From contig NZ_AP024849.1 of the NCBI RefSeq assembly GCF_019977655.1, positions 1,769,001 to 1,833,000 on the forward strand: a DNA stretch of 64,000 nt, read 5' to 3'. Made by a program: the position numbers and the translations under genes. The notes beneath the pieces were generated by a model. It worked only from the letters and a program-made list of their open reading frames with translations, did not search any database and had not been told where the DNA came from. Shown piece after piece: positions 9,195-18,667 of this stretch (positions are counted from its first letter, which is position 1; each line of letters starts with the position of its first letter). The stretch is from Clostridium gelidum. GTDB taxonomy: Bacteria > Bacillota > Clostridia > Clostridiales > Clostridiaceae.

Positions 9195-10115
9195 TTATGA
9201 AGACAAGGTCTGATTTAGATATTCAATTGGAGTCAGACCTTTTAAATTTTTCTGTAGCCTTTTTGTATTATAAAAAACTATATATTCATCAATTGCTTGT
9301 CTTAATTCTTCGTATGTATAAAATTTTTGCAAATAGTACATCTCACATTTCAGAGTTCCCCAAAAACCTTCCATTGGTCCGTTGTCGATACACCTACTGA
9401 CACGTGACATGCTTTGAGTTGCATTGATTTTATCAAGTTTAGATTTGAAAGTTCTATTAGTATACTGAAATCCCCTGTCACTATGAAAAAGTGGCTTCGC
9501 AGTCGGATTCGCAATTACTGCTAAGTCAAATGTATCAAAAACAAGTTGATTGTTATTTGAGTGACCGACCACATAAGAAACAATGCTTTTATCAGATAAA
9601 TCAAATATTGCACTGAGGTAAGCCTTTTGGCCATTAAGTAGCTTAAATTCAGTAACATCTGTTAACCATTTTTCATTTGGTTTCTTTGCATAGAATTCTC
9701 TATTTAATTTGTTTTCTGCCGTGATTTGTGGAGTACTTTGAATATAAGCTTTTCTCTTTTTTCTTATAACTGATTTCATGTTAATAGACTTCATTAATCT
9801 ATAAATTCGTTTATGATTGTACTGTTTATTCACAAGTCTATTTATATTCATTGTTATCCGACGGTATCCATAGATACCATGTACGTCTTCATAAAGCTTA
9901 ACAATCTCTTTTAGTATTAGTGAATTCTCTCTATCTAATTCAGTCTTGGGACGATTAATCCATTTGTAATAAGAGGATCTTGCAATACTAGCTAAACTGC
10001 ATAAATCAGCTATTGGATAGCCCTTTTCATTATGTAAATCTTTTATAGAAATATATTTATATTCTTGGAGTGTTCTGGTACTTACCGCCTTCTTTCTACT
10101 TCGTTCAATTTTTTT
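9195..10115 (-). CDS. IS150-type transposase OrfB (DDE integrase), made by -1 frameshift
   Basis: The frame runs from the slippery A7 (10109-10115) to 9195 without a stop, about 306 codons. An internal ATG at 9851 would give only 218 aa and would omit the HTH-like HGIYGYRRI region, so translation by frameshift is preferred. The rve/DDE core is complete: LTDVTEF, FHSDRGFQYTN, and DNGPMEGFWGTLKCE with the catalytic Glu. It provides strand transfer for the element and is probably active. Confidence 0.85.
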   Translation of the reverse strand, partial: KKIERSRKKAVSTRTLQEYKYISIKDLHNEKGYPIADLCSLASIARSSYYKWINRPKTELDRENSLILKEIVKLYEDVHGIYGYRRITMNINRLVNKQYNHKRIYRLMKSINMKSVIRKKRKAYIQSTPQITAENKLNREFYAKKPNEKWLTDVTEFKLLNGQKAYLSAIFDLSDKSIVSYVVGHSNNNQLVFDTFDLAVIANPTAKPLFHSDRGFQYTNRTFKSKLDKINATQSMSRVSRCIDNGPMEGFWGTLKCEMYYLQKFYTYEELRQAIDEYIVFYNTKRLQKNLKGLTPIEYLNQTLSS

Positions 10116-10762
10116 AAGAAATCATTCTCCATCTTTAAACGTCTATTTTCTGCTTCGATAAGTTTAAATTGTGCAGCGAATTTTTCAGACTCAGTAAGCT
10201 CATCAGCTTCTTTACGCTTACCGCGGCGGTCCATTAGCTTTTCATATCCATTAGCTTTGTATTTTCTTACCCATGTATAAACTTGTTGATAAGAAACCTT
10301 AAATTTATCAGCAGTAGCTTGATAAGCATCATTATTCGAAATGCAGAATGCAACAATTTCAACTCTTTCTTCATAAGTAGTTTTTCTTCCATTATTCATA
10401 ATAGCAGCTCCTTTAGTATGATAAGATTCCAATATCTTATCACAATTATGCTGCTTTATCCATCGACGAAGAATACTATGTGATGAAATATTATAGCGGA
10501 TACAAATTTCTCTTAAAGAACCTTGATCATTATTAAAATCAGTTATTGCTTGTCTTTTAATTTCAGAAGAATAACTTGCATTACTATTTTCAGTTATTAA
10601 TCCTTTGGATCCAAATAGTTTAAATTTAATTACCCAGTCTTGAATTGTACTGTAGTTGATTTGTAATTCATATGCTATCTGAGCCATACTTTTTACGCCT
10701 GTTAAGTATTCTTCAACAACTTGTACCTTAACTTCAGATATTACTTTTGATTTTCTAGGCAA
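10082..10762 (-). CDS. IS150-type transposase OrfA (helix-turn-helix)
   Basis: A 226-aa protein with two HTH units (about residues 10-60 and 125-175) and a C-terminal leucine-zipper-like helix (MENDFLKKLNEVERRR). The length is typical of the longer IS150-group OrfA. It overlaps OrfB. The heptamer A AAA AAA within the LKK codons (10109-10115) is the predicted -1 slip site that gives the OrfAB transposase. Confidence 0.88.
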   Translation of the reverse strand: MPRKSKVISEVKVQVVEEYLTGVKSMAQIAYELQINYSTIQDWVIKFKLFGSKGLITENSNASYSSEIKRQAITDFNNDQGSLREICIRYNISSHSILRRWIKQHNCDKILESYHTKGAAIMNNGRKTTYEERVEIVAFCISNNDAYQATADKFKVSYQQVYTWVRKYKANGYEKLMDRRGKRKEADELTESEKFAAQFKLIEAENRRLKMENDFLKKLNEVERRR

Positions 10763-11002
10763 AATAAAATACCCCCTTTATAGAAACAGTTTTATTATTT
10801 TAACTGTCTACTATAAAGGGAGCATATCAAAATCATTTTGTAGTGGGTTTTTGTTTGTAGAAATTCATAGAATAGCTTGATATTTATTTCCACTATAAAA
10901 GAAAAAATATAAAAAATTAAAATCTTCGTAAGAAAAAAGTTATAATTAAAAAATTATATTCTAGTAAGATTAAATTACAGAAAAGTTAAGGAGTTGAATC
11001 TT

Positions 11003-12958
11003 ATGAATATAATATTAAAGAAATTAAAGAGAATAATTGGAGTATTGTTAACAATATTTTTAATTTCAATTGGTTTAAGTAATAACTTTATTTTAAAAGA
11101 AGTAAAAGCTGAAGAAGAATCTAATGAAGTATATAGAGTTATAAGTAATGAAGAAGATGTTAATAATTTCATGAATAATTACTTCAAGGAGAATATGGAA
11201 AAGTACTTAGTACCTGGAGCGGCTGTAGTTGTAATAAAGGATGGTAAGGAAATATTTAAAAAGGGTTATGGATATAGTGATGTAGAAAATGATGTTTTGG
11301 TTGATCCCGATAAAACAACTTTTCCATTAGGATCAGTAAGTAAGTTATTTACAGCAACAGCTATTATGAAACTCTATGAAGATGGGAAGATAGATTTAGA
11401 TGAGAATGTTAATAACTATATAAAACCATTTAGTGTTAATAATCCATACTGTGAACCTGTTACATGTGCTAATTTATTGACACATGCAAGTGGTGTTGAT
11501 GAAGAAAGTGAACTTGATATAGGCACATTTAATAAAAATGATATAAAATCACAACAATATTTTATAAGCAAACACTTACCTAAAGTAGTTAGAGAACCAA
11601 ATACAGTAAGTAGATATTCAAATGAGGGATATGGTTTACTTGGATACGTAATTGAAAATGCATCAGGTGAAAGTTATCAAGAATATGTACAAAAAAATAT
11701 ATTAGATGTTTTAGGAATGAAAAATAGTTACATTAGAGCCAAAAATGAAACAATGGCAAAAGCATATGCATATGATGATGGAAAATATAAATTTCAAGAT
11801 TGGGCTTATGAATATAATTTAGGAGCATCAGGAATAATTGCAACAGCTACTGACATGGAAAAGTTTATGCAAGCCCATTTAAATAAAGACCAAATTAATG
11901 GACAATCTATGTTAAAGCCAGAAACAGAAGAGTTGATGCAAAAAAAAGAATTCTCTAATAATGATGATTTATCAGGAATGGGATATGGATTTATAAGAAG
12001 TGATAGAAATAATAAATTAGTTTTAAAGCATGAAGGAGCATTGCCAGTAGGATATACTACATCAATGTTTTTAGTGCCAGAAGAAAACTTAGGTGTATAT
12101 ATAGCAACTAATTCATTAGGTGCACTTCCTTTTGATTTTGAAGAAGCATTTTTAAATCATTTTTATCCAGCAGAAAATAATAAATTTGAAAAAGTATCTC
12201 CAAAAGCAGATAAAGATTATAGTGAATATGCTGGATCGTATAGAAGTTATGATGCATGCGGAAAAAGTAATTTAATGAAGTTTTTCTCTTTTTCTGATCC
12301 TGATATGACAATTGAAAATAATAACGATGGTACATTAACTCTTAAAGAATGTACATCAGCAAAAGAAGAAGTTACTACAAAATTAGTAGAATATCAGGAT
12401 GGTGTATTTGCAAGACAAGATGGAAAAGGTGATTTTGCTTTTAGAAAGGATAATGGAAAAGTAACATATGCATTTAATGATGTAAGTCATAATTCTTTTG
12501 AGAAATTAAGTTTTTATGAGGGCAGAATTTTTAACATAGCAATATTATTAGGTGGAATAATAACTTTTACACTAAATATATTGCTTAATGCAGTTAAGTA
12601 TATTAGAAGATTATTTAAAAAGAATAAAGAAAAATTAAATATATTTGATAAACTAAATTTAGCTAACGTAGCTATAGGAATATTAAACATAGTGGGATTT
12701 GTAGGTTCTGTGATGTTAGCACAAGCTATGGTTATTTCATACGATTCTAGTTTTATGATGCTATTATATATTTTATTGGGAATATTGGTAGCAGGAACAA
12801 TAGTATCGGTTATTCAATTAGTAATTTTCATTATTATTTTATTTAAAAAGAAAAGATATCATAAAGAAAAAGTTTATCTTGCAGTTATAAATATAGTTAA
12901 TTTAGCATTTATATTTAGTGCATATTATGCGAATATTTTGGGATTCAAAGTATATTAA
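11003..12958 (+). CDS. Serine hydrolase (class C beta-lactamase / PBP4* family) with C-terminal membrane domain
   Basis: About 651 aa. An N-terminal signal/TM segment is followed by a beta-lactamase-fold domain with S111-V-S-K114 (SxxK), Y205-S-N207 (YxN) and a third motif H343-E-G. After a beta-rich linker there are about four C-terminal TM helices (residues about 505-645). In-frame TTG 10994 exists, but ATG 11003 lies nine bases after AAGGAG (10988-10993) and is preferred. Members act as D-Ala-D-Ala peptidases, esterases or amidases on the outer face of the membrane. The adjacent two-component system suggests cell-wall or antimicrobial-peptide responsive expression. Confidence 0.88.
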   Translation: MNIILKKLKRIIGVLLTIFLISIGLSNNFILKEVKAEEESNEVYRVISNEEDVNNFMNNYFKENMEKYLVPGAAVVVIKDGKEIFKKGYGYSDVENDVLVDPDKTTFPLGSVSKLFTATAIMKLYEDGKIDLDENVNNYIKPFSVNNPYCEPVTCANLLTHASGVDEESELDIGTFNKNDIKSQQYFISKHLPKVVREPNTVSRYSNEGYGLLGYVIENASGESYQEYVQKNILDVLGMKNSYIRAKNETMAKAYAYDDGKYKFQDWAYEYNLGASGIIATATDMEKFMQAHLNKDQINGQSMLKPETEELMQKKEFSNNDDLSGMGYGFIRSDRNNKLVLKHEGALPVGYTTSMFLVPEENLGVYIATNSLGALPFDFEEAFLNHFYPAENNKFEKVSPKADKDYSEYAGSYRSYDACGKSNLMKFFSFSDPDMTIENNNDGTLTLKECTSAKEEVTTKLVEYQDGVFARQDGKGDFAFRKDNGKVTYAFNDVSHNSFEKLSFYEGRIFNIAILLGGIITFTLNILLNAVKYIRRLFKKNKEKLNIFDKLNLANVAIGILNIVGFVGSVMLAQAMVISYDSSFMMLLYILLGILVAGTIVSVIQLVIFIIILFKKKRYHKEKVYLAVINIVNLAFIFSAYYANILGFKVY

Positions 12959-13089
12959 TATTTAATTCATTTAATGAGTTGCAAAAGAATGGATATTATA
13001 TTACTTTAATCTTTTAGGCTATAATATATAATTGTTGTAGGAAATTATAGTATAATAAGGATTATTATTGAATGAGGGGATAAGTTTAT

Positions 13090-13785
13090 ATGTTTAATAT
13101 ATTAATTATAGATGATGAAGTTGAAATAGTTGAACTTATGGAAGTGTATTTAGTTAATGAAGGGTATAAGGTTTTTAAAGCGTATAATGGTAGTGATGGC
13201 ATTAACATAGTAAATGAAGAAAAAATTCATCTTGTTATTTTAGATATAATGATGCCAAGTATAGATGGATTTCAAGTATGTATGAAAATTAGAAAAGATT
13301 ACAATATACCAATAATAATGGTTAGTGCTAAAAGTCAAGATATGGACAAGATACAAGGTTTATCAACTGGAGCAGATGACTATATGGTGAAGCCTTTTAA
13401 TCCTATGGAGCTAATTGCTAGAGTTAAATCTCAAATAAGGAGATATATCTTTTTAAATGAAAAAAGCAATAAACCTAATGATATTGATATTGTTGAATTT
13501 AAAGATATAACTATAAATAAAAAGAATCATAAAGTATCTTTATTAGATAGAGAATTAAAATTGACTCCAATAGAATATGAGATTTTGTTACTACTAGCAA
13601 ATAATATGGGCAAAGTATTTAGTGCTGAGGATATATTTAAAGAAGTTTGGAAAGAAAAATATTTTGAAGGAAATAACACAGTAATGGTTCATATGTGGAG
13701 GCTTAGAGAAAAAATAGAGGAAAACCCTAAGGAACCTAGGATAATAGAAACAATATGGGGAGTTGGATACAAAATTGAAGAGTAG
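13090..13785 (+). CDS. OmpR/PhoB family response regulator (VanR-like)
   Basis: 231 aa. The receiver domain has acidic pocket D8-D9, phospho-acceptor D52 (VILDIMMPS) and K101 (MVKPF). The C-terminal winged helix ends in RIIETIWGVGYKIEE. It starts at ATG after GAGGGGATAA. The stop codon lies inside the start region of the histidine kinase gene, so the pair is co-translated. Likely targets are itself and the serine hydrolase upstream. Confidence 0.92.
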   Translation: MFNILIIDDEVEIVELMEVYLVNEGYKVFKAYNGSDGINIVNEEKIHLVILDIMMPSIDGFQVCMKIRKDYNIPIIMVSAKSQDMDKIQGLSTGADDYMVKPFNPMELIARVKSQIRRYIFLNEKSNKPNDIDIVEFKDITINKKNHKVSLLDRELKLTPIEYEILLLLANNMGKVFSAEDIFKEVWKEKYFEGNNTVMVHMWRLREKIEENPKEPRIIETIWGVGYKIEE

Positions 13786-14869
13786 AAGTATAAAATATAA
13801 TATTATCATTAACTTTTTTGTTAGTGGAGTACAAGCATTTATAGTGACAATAGTTATATTTATTTTAGGATTTGCAATGCTACATATTTTATCTAAAAAT
13901 CTTTATGTAGGATTTGCGAATGCTTATAACAATAGTAGAGAATTTATGATGATTTGTACTTTTGCAATCTTCTTCTTGTTTATATGTCTATTGTGCTTAA
14001 TATTTATAAAAAAAATGAACAAGATTACTGACTATATAGAAGAAATTTCTCAAACTTTAAATTTAGTATCTACAGGAAAGATGGATGTGACGATTCCTAT
14101 TAGAAGAAAAGATGAACTTGGAATATTAGCAAGCGATGTAAACAAGATGGCTTATAATTTAAATGAATTAATTAAAAAAGAAAGAGAATGGGAAAGTCAG
14201 AAAAACAATTTAATTACTAATTTATCACATGATTTAAGAACTCCATTAACTTCAATTCTTGGGTTCTTAGAGTTAATAGAAAAAGGTACTAATAATGATG
14301 ATAAATTAAGACATTATTGCAATATTTCATTAGAGAAAGCTAAAAAATTGAAAAGTTCTATAGATCAGCTTTTTGAATTTACTAAAATAAATAATATAGA
14401 TTTGAAGTTGAATAAAACTGAAATAGGCATAGAAGAATTAATTGAGCAAGTAACTATGGGATTTATACCATCTTTTGAAGATAATAATATGGAATATAGA
14501 ATAACCTCAAAAAGCAAAGGCTTAAAAATAAATGCAGATCCTATTTTATTAGTAAGGGCATTTGAAAATATAATAAGTAACAGCATTAAGTATGCTAGTG
14601 AAGGAAAATATTTAGATATAATTATAGATAAAGAAAATGATAAGGCTATTGTTAAGTTTGTGAATTATGGAGAACAAATAAAACAAGAGGATTTAACAAA
14701 TTTGTTTAATAAATTCTATAGAGTAGAAAAATCTTGTGATAAAAAAGAAGGGACAGGATTAGGTTTAGCAATTGTAAAAGCAGCAATAGAATTGCATTAT
14801 GGAGAGATAAATGTTAAAAGCTCTAAAGAAGAAACACAATTTGAATTAAAATTACTTATTAATAGTTGA
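13775..14869 (+). CDS. Sensor histidine kinase (VanS-like)
   Basis: About 364 aa. Two TM helices (about residues 10-35 and 55-80) flank a very short extracellular loop. A HAMP-like linker follows, then HisKA with the phospho-acceptor H152 in SHDLRTPLTSILGF, and HATPase_c with N-box ENIISNSIKYA and G-box GTGLGLAIVK. The near absence of a sensor loop suggests membrane-event or partner sensing. TTG 13763 and TTG 13775 are both possible starts, and both overlap the response regulator gene. Confidence 0.9.
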   Translation: MKSRSIKYNIIINFFVSGVQAFIVTIVIFILGFAMLHILSKNLYVGFANAYNNSREFMMICTFAIFFLFICLLCLIFIKKMNKITDYIEEISQTLNLVSTGKMDVTIPIRRKDELGILASDVNKMAYNLNELIKKEREWESQKNNLITNLSHDLRTPLTSILGFLELIEKGTNNDDKLRHYCNISLEKAKKLKSSIDQLFEFTKINNIDLKLNKTEIGIEELIEQVTMGFIPSFEDNNMEYRITSKSKGLKINADPILLVRAFENIISNSIKYASEGKYLDIIIDKENDKAIVKFVNYGEQIKQEDLTNLFNKFYRVEKSCDKKEGTGLGLAIVKAAIELHYGEINVKSSKEETQFELKLLINS

Positions 14870-14978
14870 AGATTTTATATATAAAAATGGATTATTAGGA
14901 CTTGATGTATAATTTTACGTCTTATATGGAAGATGCTAAAATATATACAAGTTAGTTTATTACGAAAGGAATAAAAAA

Positions 14979-15113
14979 ATGATAAGACAAGCAACAGAAA
15001 AAGATTTAATGGATATTTTGTAGATTTACAACGATGCTAATTAAGCACAGTGGCTAGATTTAGTGTTATATCAATTGGATCTAGTAGGACCTGAAATTCC
15101 TTTAAAAGGATAA
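14979..15113 (+). pseudogene. Internally deleted GNAT acetyltransferase remnant
   Basis: A single frame of 45 codons with two internal stops. It starts MIRQATEKDLMDIL, then TAG, then IYNDAN, then TAA, and resumes at WLDLVLYQLDL, which is the usual C-terminal end of phosphinothricin-acetyltransferase-like GNAT proteins. About 100 central residues are missing. AGGA lies before the ATG, so the 5' end of the old gene is preserved. Confidence 0.65.
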
Positions 15114-15151
15114 GTAACTAAAAGAAGAGATTCACGTTGGATTTTATTTAT

Positions 15152-15190
15152 AAAAAGATATTACATTTTAGGATGTAGTATCTTTTTTCT
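15152..15190 (+). terminator. Rho-independent terminator
   Basis: AAAGATATTACAT pairs with ATGTAGTATCTTT (one G-U) around a short TTTAGG loop, followed by a T-rich tract to 15190. It terminates the two-component/GNAT-remnant side. The remaining bases to 15334 hold only the promoter region of the next gene. Confidence 0.75.
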
Positions 15191-15334
15191 TTTCGCTAAA
15201 AATCTAATTGATATGAAAAAATTGTAGTATTTTAATAGAAAAAAATTTATTTAATTTACTGTGATTTTATTAAAAAATTCATATATCCTAAATGTAGGTA
15301 GATTAAAATAAAAAATTTTAAGGAGATTGATATT

Positions 15335-16072
15335 ATGAGAGAAAGAAAGTACGTGAAATTTACAGTTGATATGTATAATGATACAAAATTCAAAATAATA
15401 GATATAAAACCTGAAAGAGATCTTATTCACTATGTTTGGACTAGGATTGTAACTTTGGCTGGCAAGGTTAATTTAGAGGGTGATTTATATATGTCAAAAA
15501 CCCTTCCATATACAATTGAAACTTTAGCAATAGAATTTAACAGAGGTGAGGATCAAATTAAATTAGCATTAGATGTATTCATGGAATTAGAAATGCTTGA
15601 ACTTATTGAAGGTAATGTTTATAGAGTGAAAAATTTTGCTAAGCATCAAAATATAAAGGTGAAAGAAAAAATAAATCCTAAAAATAAAGATGATGAAGTG
15701 AAGAGCAAAGAAGTAGTTTTAAAAGAAGCTTCAAAAAATGAAATAGATGATAATAAAAATACAGAAGCTGAAAATAAAACAATTCGAAATCAAGCAGAAG
15801 TTGTTAGAATTCATGACAGAGGTAATTTAGAAATTCCTAGTAGTAGCATTAATAAAGTTGATAATACTAGTAATAATTCACAGGATAATATTCTTATGTT
15901 ATTGGACACTAAGAAAAATAAGAAGGCAAATAAAAATAAGAAAAAAGGTAAGAGCTCTGATATCAATGATGAGGAAGACGCTTTAGATAATGAAATAGTT
16001 TATTTTTATGATTCTGATGAAGAAAAGCCTTTGGAGGAAGGCGAGAGTGTTATTTCTAGGTGGTCTTTTTGA
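15335..16072 (+). CDS. Orphan phage replisome organizer N-terminal domain protein
   Basis: 245 aa. Residues 1-115 match the phage replisome-organizer N-terminal domain: RERKYVKFTVDMYNDTKFKI, then a winged-helix-like region ending VYRVKNFAKHQN. The C-terminal half is low-complexity Lys/Asn/Glu/Asp, with no DnaC/DnaD-like end visible. The start is set by AAGGAG about ten bases upstream. No other phage gene is nearby. It may be a domesticated prophage relic or a chromosomal paralogue that many clostridia keep. Confidence 0.75.
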   Translation: MRERKYVKFTVDMYNDTKFKIIDIKPERDLIHYVWTRIVTLAGKVNLEGDLYMSKTLPYTIETLAIEFNRGEDQIKLALDVFMELEMLELIEGNVYRVKNFAKHQNIKVKEKINPKNKDDEVKSKEVVLKEASKNEIDDNKNTEAENKTIRNQAEVVRIHDRGNLEIPSSSINKVDNTSNNSQDNILMLLDTKKNKKANKNKKKGKSSDINDEEDALDNEIVYFYDSDEEKPLEEGESVISRWSF

Positions 16073-16180
16073 TTGGTTAATGTAGTTTGAATTTGTTGTA
16101 TAAATGGGTTAATATATATATACTTATAAAGTCTGATTAATAAATGTAACTAAGGAAATAGAGAGGAAGTGATTTAAAGA

Positions 16181-17650
16181 ATGGATCATAGAAAGAGAAA
16201 TATATTAATAGCATTAATGGTAGCAATGTTTCTGGGAGCAGTTGAAGGAACCGTTGTCACTACAGCCATTCCAACAATAGTAAAGGATTTGCAGGGGTTT
16301 GAAATTATCAGCTTAGTTTTTTCAGTATATCTATTAACTTCTGCAATTTCTACACCTATATATGGTAAGCTATCAGATTTATATGGAAGAAAAAATATAC
16401 TTTCAATCGGAATAATAATATTTTTAGTTGGAAGCTGTTTGTGTGGAGTATCACAGACTATGTATATGTTGATTGGAGCACGTGCAATTCAAGGAGTGGG
16501 TGCAGGTGCAATATTTACAGTTACATATACAATTGTTGGAGATGTATTTACTGTTGAGGAAAAACCTAAGGTTCAAGGGATTATAGGTACAGTATGGGGA
16601 ATTGCAAGTCTTGCAGGTCCATTTCTAGGAGGAATATTAATTGATATGCTGTCTTGGCATTGGATATTTTTTATAAATCTTCCTTTTGGAATATTATCAG
16701 TTATACTTCTTCAAAAAAATCTAGATGAAACCTTTGAGAAGAAAAAGCATACCATAGATTTTGCAGGGATTATTACCTTATCAATTGCAATGATCATATT
16801 TTTAAATATTTTCCTATCAGCTGAAAATATAAGTTTTAATCGTAATATATTTATTGTAATATCAATGCTCATAACTATTATATTGTTATTTGCATTCTAT
16901 AAAATAGAAAGAAAAGCAAAAGAGCCAATTATTCCTTTTGACATATTTACAAAGACAAGTACAATTATAAATTTAGTAAGTTTTTTAGCGTCAGCGGTAC
17001 TTATAGGTGCAGATGTTTATTTGACAATATATATGCAAAATGTACTAGGTTTTAATGCTAAGATATCAGGACTAGCTTTGGCTCCAATGTCAGTGTCTTG
17101 GCTTATAGCTTCAGTTGTTTTAGGGAAATGCATAGGAAAGTATGGCGGGAAAGCAGTAATAATAATATCTAATGTTATTTTACTTATTAGTACAATATTA
17201 TTGCCTACTCTAACTATAAATTCTTCACTATTATTAGTGTTAGTATATGTTTTTATAATGGGTTTTGGATTTGGTGGAGCTTTTACTACTTTAACTATAA
17301 TTGTTCAAGAATCCGTAGAATATAACAAAAGAGGTGTTGCAATGGCTACTAATTCATTGCTTAGGACATTAGGGCAAACAATAGGTGTAAGTGTATTTGG
17401 AAGTATATTTAACTTATATATAATTAAATACTTTATTAAGCTCGGCATAAACGGAGTAGACCCGAGCAATTTATATAAATCATCTACATATAATACTGCT
17501 GTAACTATTGAGCAGATAAAGCTGTCTTTAAATAGTTCTTTGCATGTTCTGTTTATAATACTTATAATTATATCTAGCATATCATTGATTTTATCACTAG
17601 TAATGCCTAAAATATCAAGTAATACCAAGACAACAGAGTCTAAGATTTAG
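16181..17650 (+). CDS. MFS drug exporter, DHA2 family (EmrB/QacA type, 14 TM)
   Basis: A 489-aa polytopic protein with the length and hydrophobic pattern of 14-TM DHA2 antiporters. The N-terminal TM1 has the typical GAVEGTVVTTAIPTI region. Motif A is seen as GKLSDLYGRKN in loop 2-3, and the RAIQGVGAGAIF motif C-like stretch in TM4-5. It probably exports cationic or amphiphilic compounds by proton antiport. No regulator is adjacent. Confidence 0.9.
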   Translation: MDHRKRNILIALMVAMFLGAVEGTVVTTAIPTIVKDLQGFEIISLVFSVYLLTSAISTPIYGKLSDLYGRKNILSIGIIIFLVGSCLCGVSQTMYMLIGARAIQGVGAGAIFTVTYTIVGDVFTVEEKPKVQGIIGTVWGIASLAGPFLGGILIDMLSWHWIFFINLPFGILSVILLQKNLDETFEKKKHTIDFAGIITLSIAMIIFLNIFLSAENISFNRNIFIVISMLITIILLFAFYKIERKAKEPIIPFDIFTKTSTIINLVSFLASAVLIGADVYLTIYMQNVLGFNAKISGLALAPMSVSWLIASVVLGKCIGKYGGKAVIIISNVILLISTILLPTLTINSSLLLVLVYVFIMGFGFGGAFTTLTIIVQESVEYNKRGVAMATNSLLRTLGQTIGVSVFGSIFNLYIIKYFIKLGINGVDPSNLYKSSTYNTAVTIEQIKLSLNSSLHVLFIILIIISSISLILSLVMPKISSNTKTTESKI

Positions 17651-17752
17651 AACGATAAAGCACTTTTATAAAGTGTAATCTGACTCTAAAAACATTAAGG
17701 AACATGAAAAATATTCATGGCAACTTTGGACTTGTTATTTATTTACATGTGC

Positions 17753-18364
17753 CTAAATTGATAATTCTAATCCAAAATATCGTTTATTTCTATTATCAAT
17801 AAATTGAAAAGGTCCATTGTAAAGAATTGTACCTGCGGATTTCCCCTGGGTTATAATAATATAATTATTCAAATTGCAATCTGGTGATTTGAAATTGAAT
17901 CCAAGTGTTTTAAGTTCATTTTTAAAAAGATTTTGGTTTAATCGCATTATTTCAAGTGAAGCTATTTCTTCATTAGATATTTTTTTATCCTCATTTAGAT
18001 CTGCAATATTAACTAATGCAGCAGTTAATTTAGGTCTAATTTCATCTAATTTCATTAGTGAACCGTCAGAGCCAAAACTATTAATTTGGGAATCATTACT
18101 TGATTTTCTCTCACTTTCAATAACAAGTGCTGTTTCACTAAGATTATTGATATCTAATTTGAAGTCTGCCATTGAAGCAGCTTTATTATTAGTACTGTAT
18201 AAAACATTGAAAAAATCACTTATGATTAAGAAAGAAATAGCTAATAGTAATGAGATTAGTAATCCAATTAGCAGGTTTGATTTTTTTATGGATTTAAAAT
18301 TTTTTGTGAATTTTGATCTTAAATTAAAATTGTTATTATAAACTACTAAATTTTTAGTCTGCAT
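17753..18364 (-). CDS. Single-pass membrane protein with EF-hand-like loop, unknown function
   Basis: About 203 aa: roughly 30 basic cytoplasmic residues, one TM helix (about 31-52), and a 150-residue extracellular domain. Within it the 12-residue loop DLNEDKKISNEE (about 122-133) fits the EF-hand spacing: acidic or Asn at positions 1, 3 and 5, Ile at 8, Glu at 12. The usual Gly at position 6 is Lys. No second hand or named family was recognised. Both GTG 18370 and ATG 18364 are possible starts. Monocistronic and convergent with the MFS gene. Confidence 0.6.
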   Translation of the reverse strand: MQTKNLVVYNNNFNLRSKFTKNFKSIKKSNLLIGLLISLLLAISFLIISDFFNVLYSTNNKAASMADFKLDINNLSETALVIESERKSSNDSQINSFGSDGSLMKLDEIRPKLTAALVNIADLNEDKKISNEEIASLEIMRLNQNLFKNELKTLGFNFKSPDCNLNNYIIITQGKSAGTILYNGPFQFIDNRNKRYFGLELSI

Positions 18365-18520
18365 TTTCACACCATCCTTTTAAATCATAATTATATTATT
18401 ATAGTACTATATGATTATTAATTTAAATTTATAAATGGGTAAAGACGATGTTAAAAATTTGAAACTAAAAATTAGAGACAAAGAAGAAAGGGAGTGTCGC
18501 AAAATGATTAATTTTTAATC

Positions 18521-18540
18521 AGGAGCGATGCTCCTTTTCG
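18521..18540. terminator. Short GC hairpin with T-run
   Basis: AGGAGC-GAT-GCTCCT followed by TTTCG. Just upstream GATTA/TAATC (18506-18520) can pair as well. The preceding GGGAGTGTCGCAAAAT (18490-18505) resembles insertion-sequence end sequences seen in clostridia, so the hairpin may be a relic. Confidence 0.45.
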
Positions 18541-18560
18541 ATTCAAAGAAAGAAATAGTT

Positions 18561-18602
18561 AATCATATTTATTATGAAATTATTATTTAAATAAATATGA
18601 TT
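18561..18602. repeat. Perfect 13-bp inverted repeat
   Basis: AATCATATTTATT (18561-18573) and AATAAATATGATT (18590-18602) are exact inverse copies with a 16-nt loop, followed by TTTTATGG. It could be an AT-rich terminator or an operator in front of the LacI-type gene. Confidence 0.6.
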
Positions 18603-18667
18603 TTATGGTCTGAAAGAAAGTTTTTTATATTTACTATAATTAGCAAATTTGTTACTATGTAATAGTA

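Larger units (their letters stand above)
9152..10829 (-). mobile_element. IS3 family (IS150 group) insertion sequence, complete
   Basis: Imperfect terminal inverted repeats at 9152-9176 and 10805-10829 match at 19 of 25 positions. Both begin TGA and contain GTAGACA at the inner end; the left end starts TGAACTGCACCC, like IS150. OrfA and OrfB are encoded on the minus strand in the usual overlapping -1 arrangement. A 3-bp AAA repeat flanks the element (9149-9151, 10830-10832), but in AT-rich DNA this is weak evidence of a target duplication. A further similarity (AAAACCCAC) is visible outside both ends. Confidence 0.85.

Noticed and set aside
9138..10855. IS element boundaries extended outward to the AAAACCCAC similarity
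   Set aside because: The IS150-like termini beginning TGA with the inner GTAGACA fit better, and the outer similarity leaves no consistent target duplication.
18481..18540. GGGAGTGTCGCAAAAT followed by hairpins, resembling an IS end
   Set aside because: Only one end is visible, with no transposase or partner inverted repeat, so no mobile element is called.
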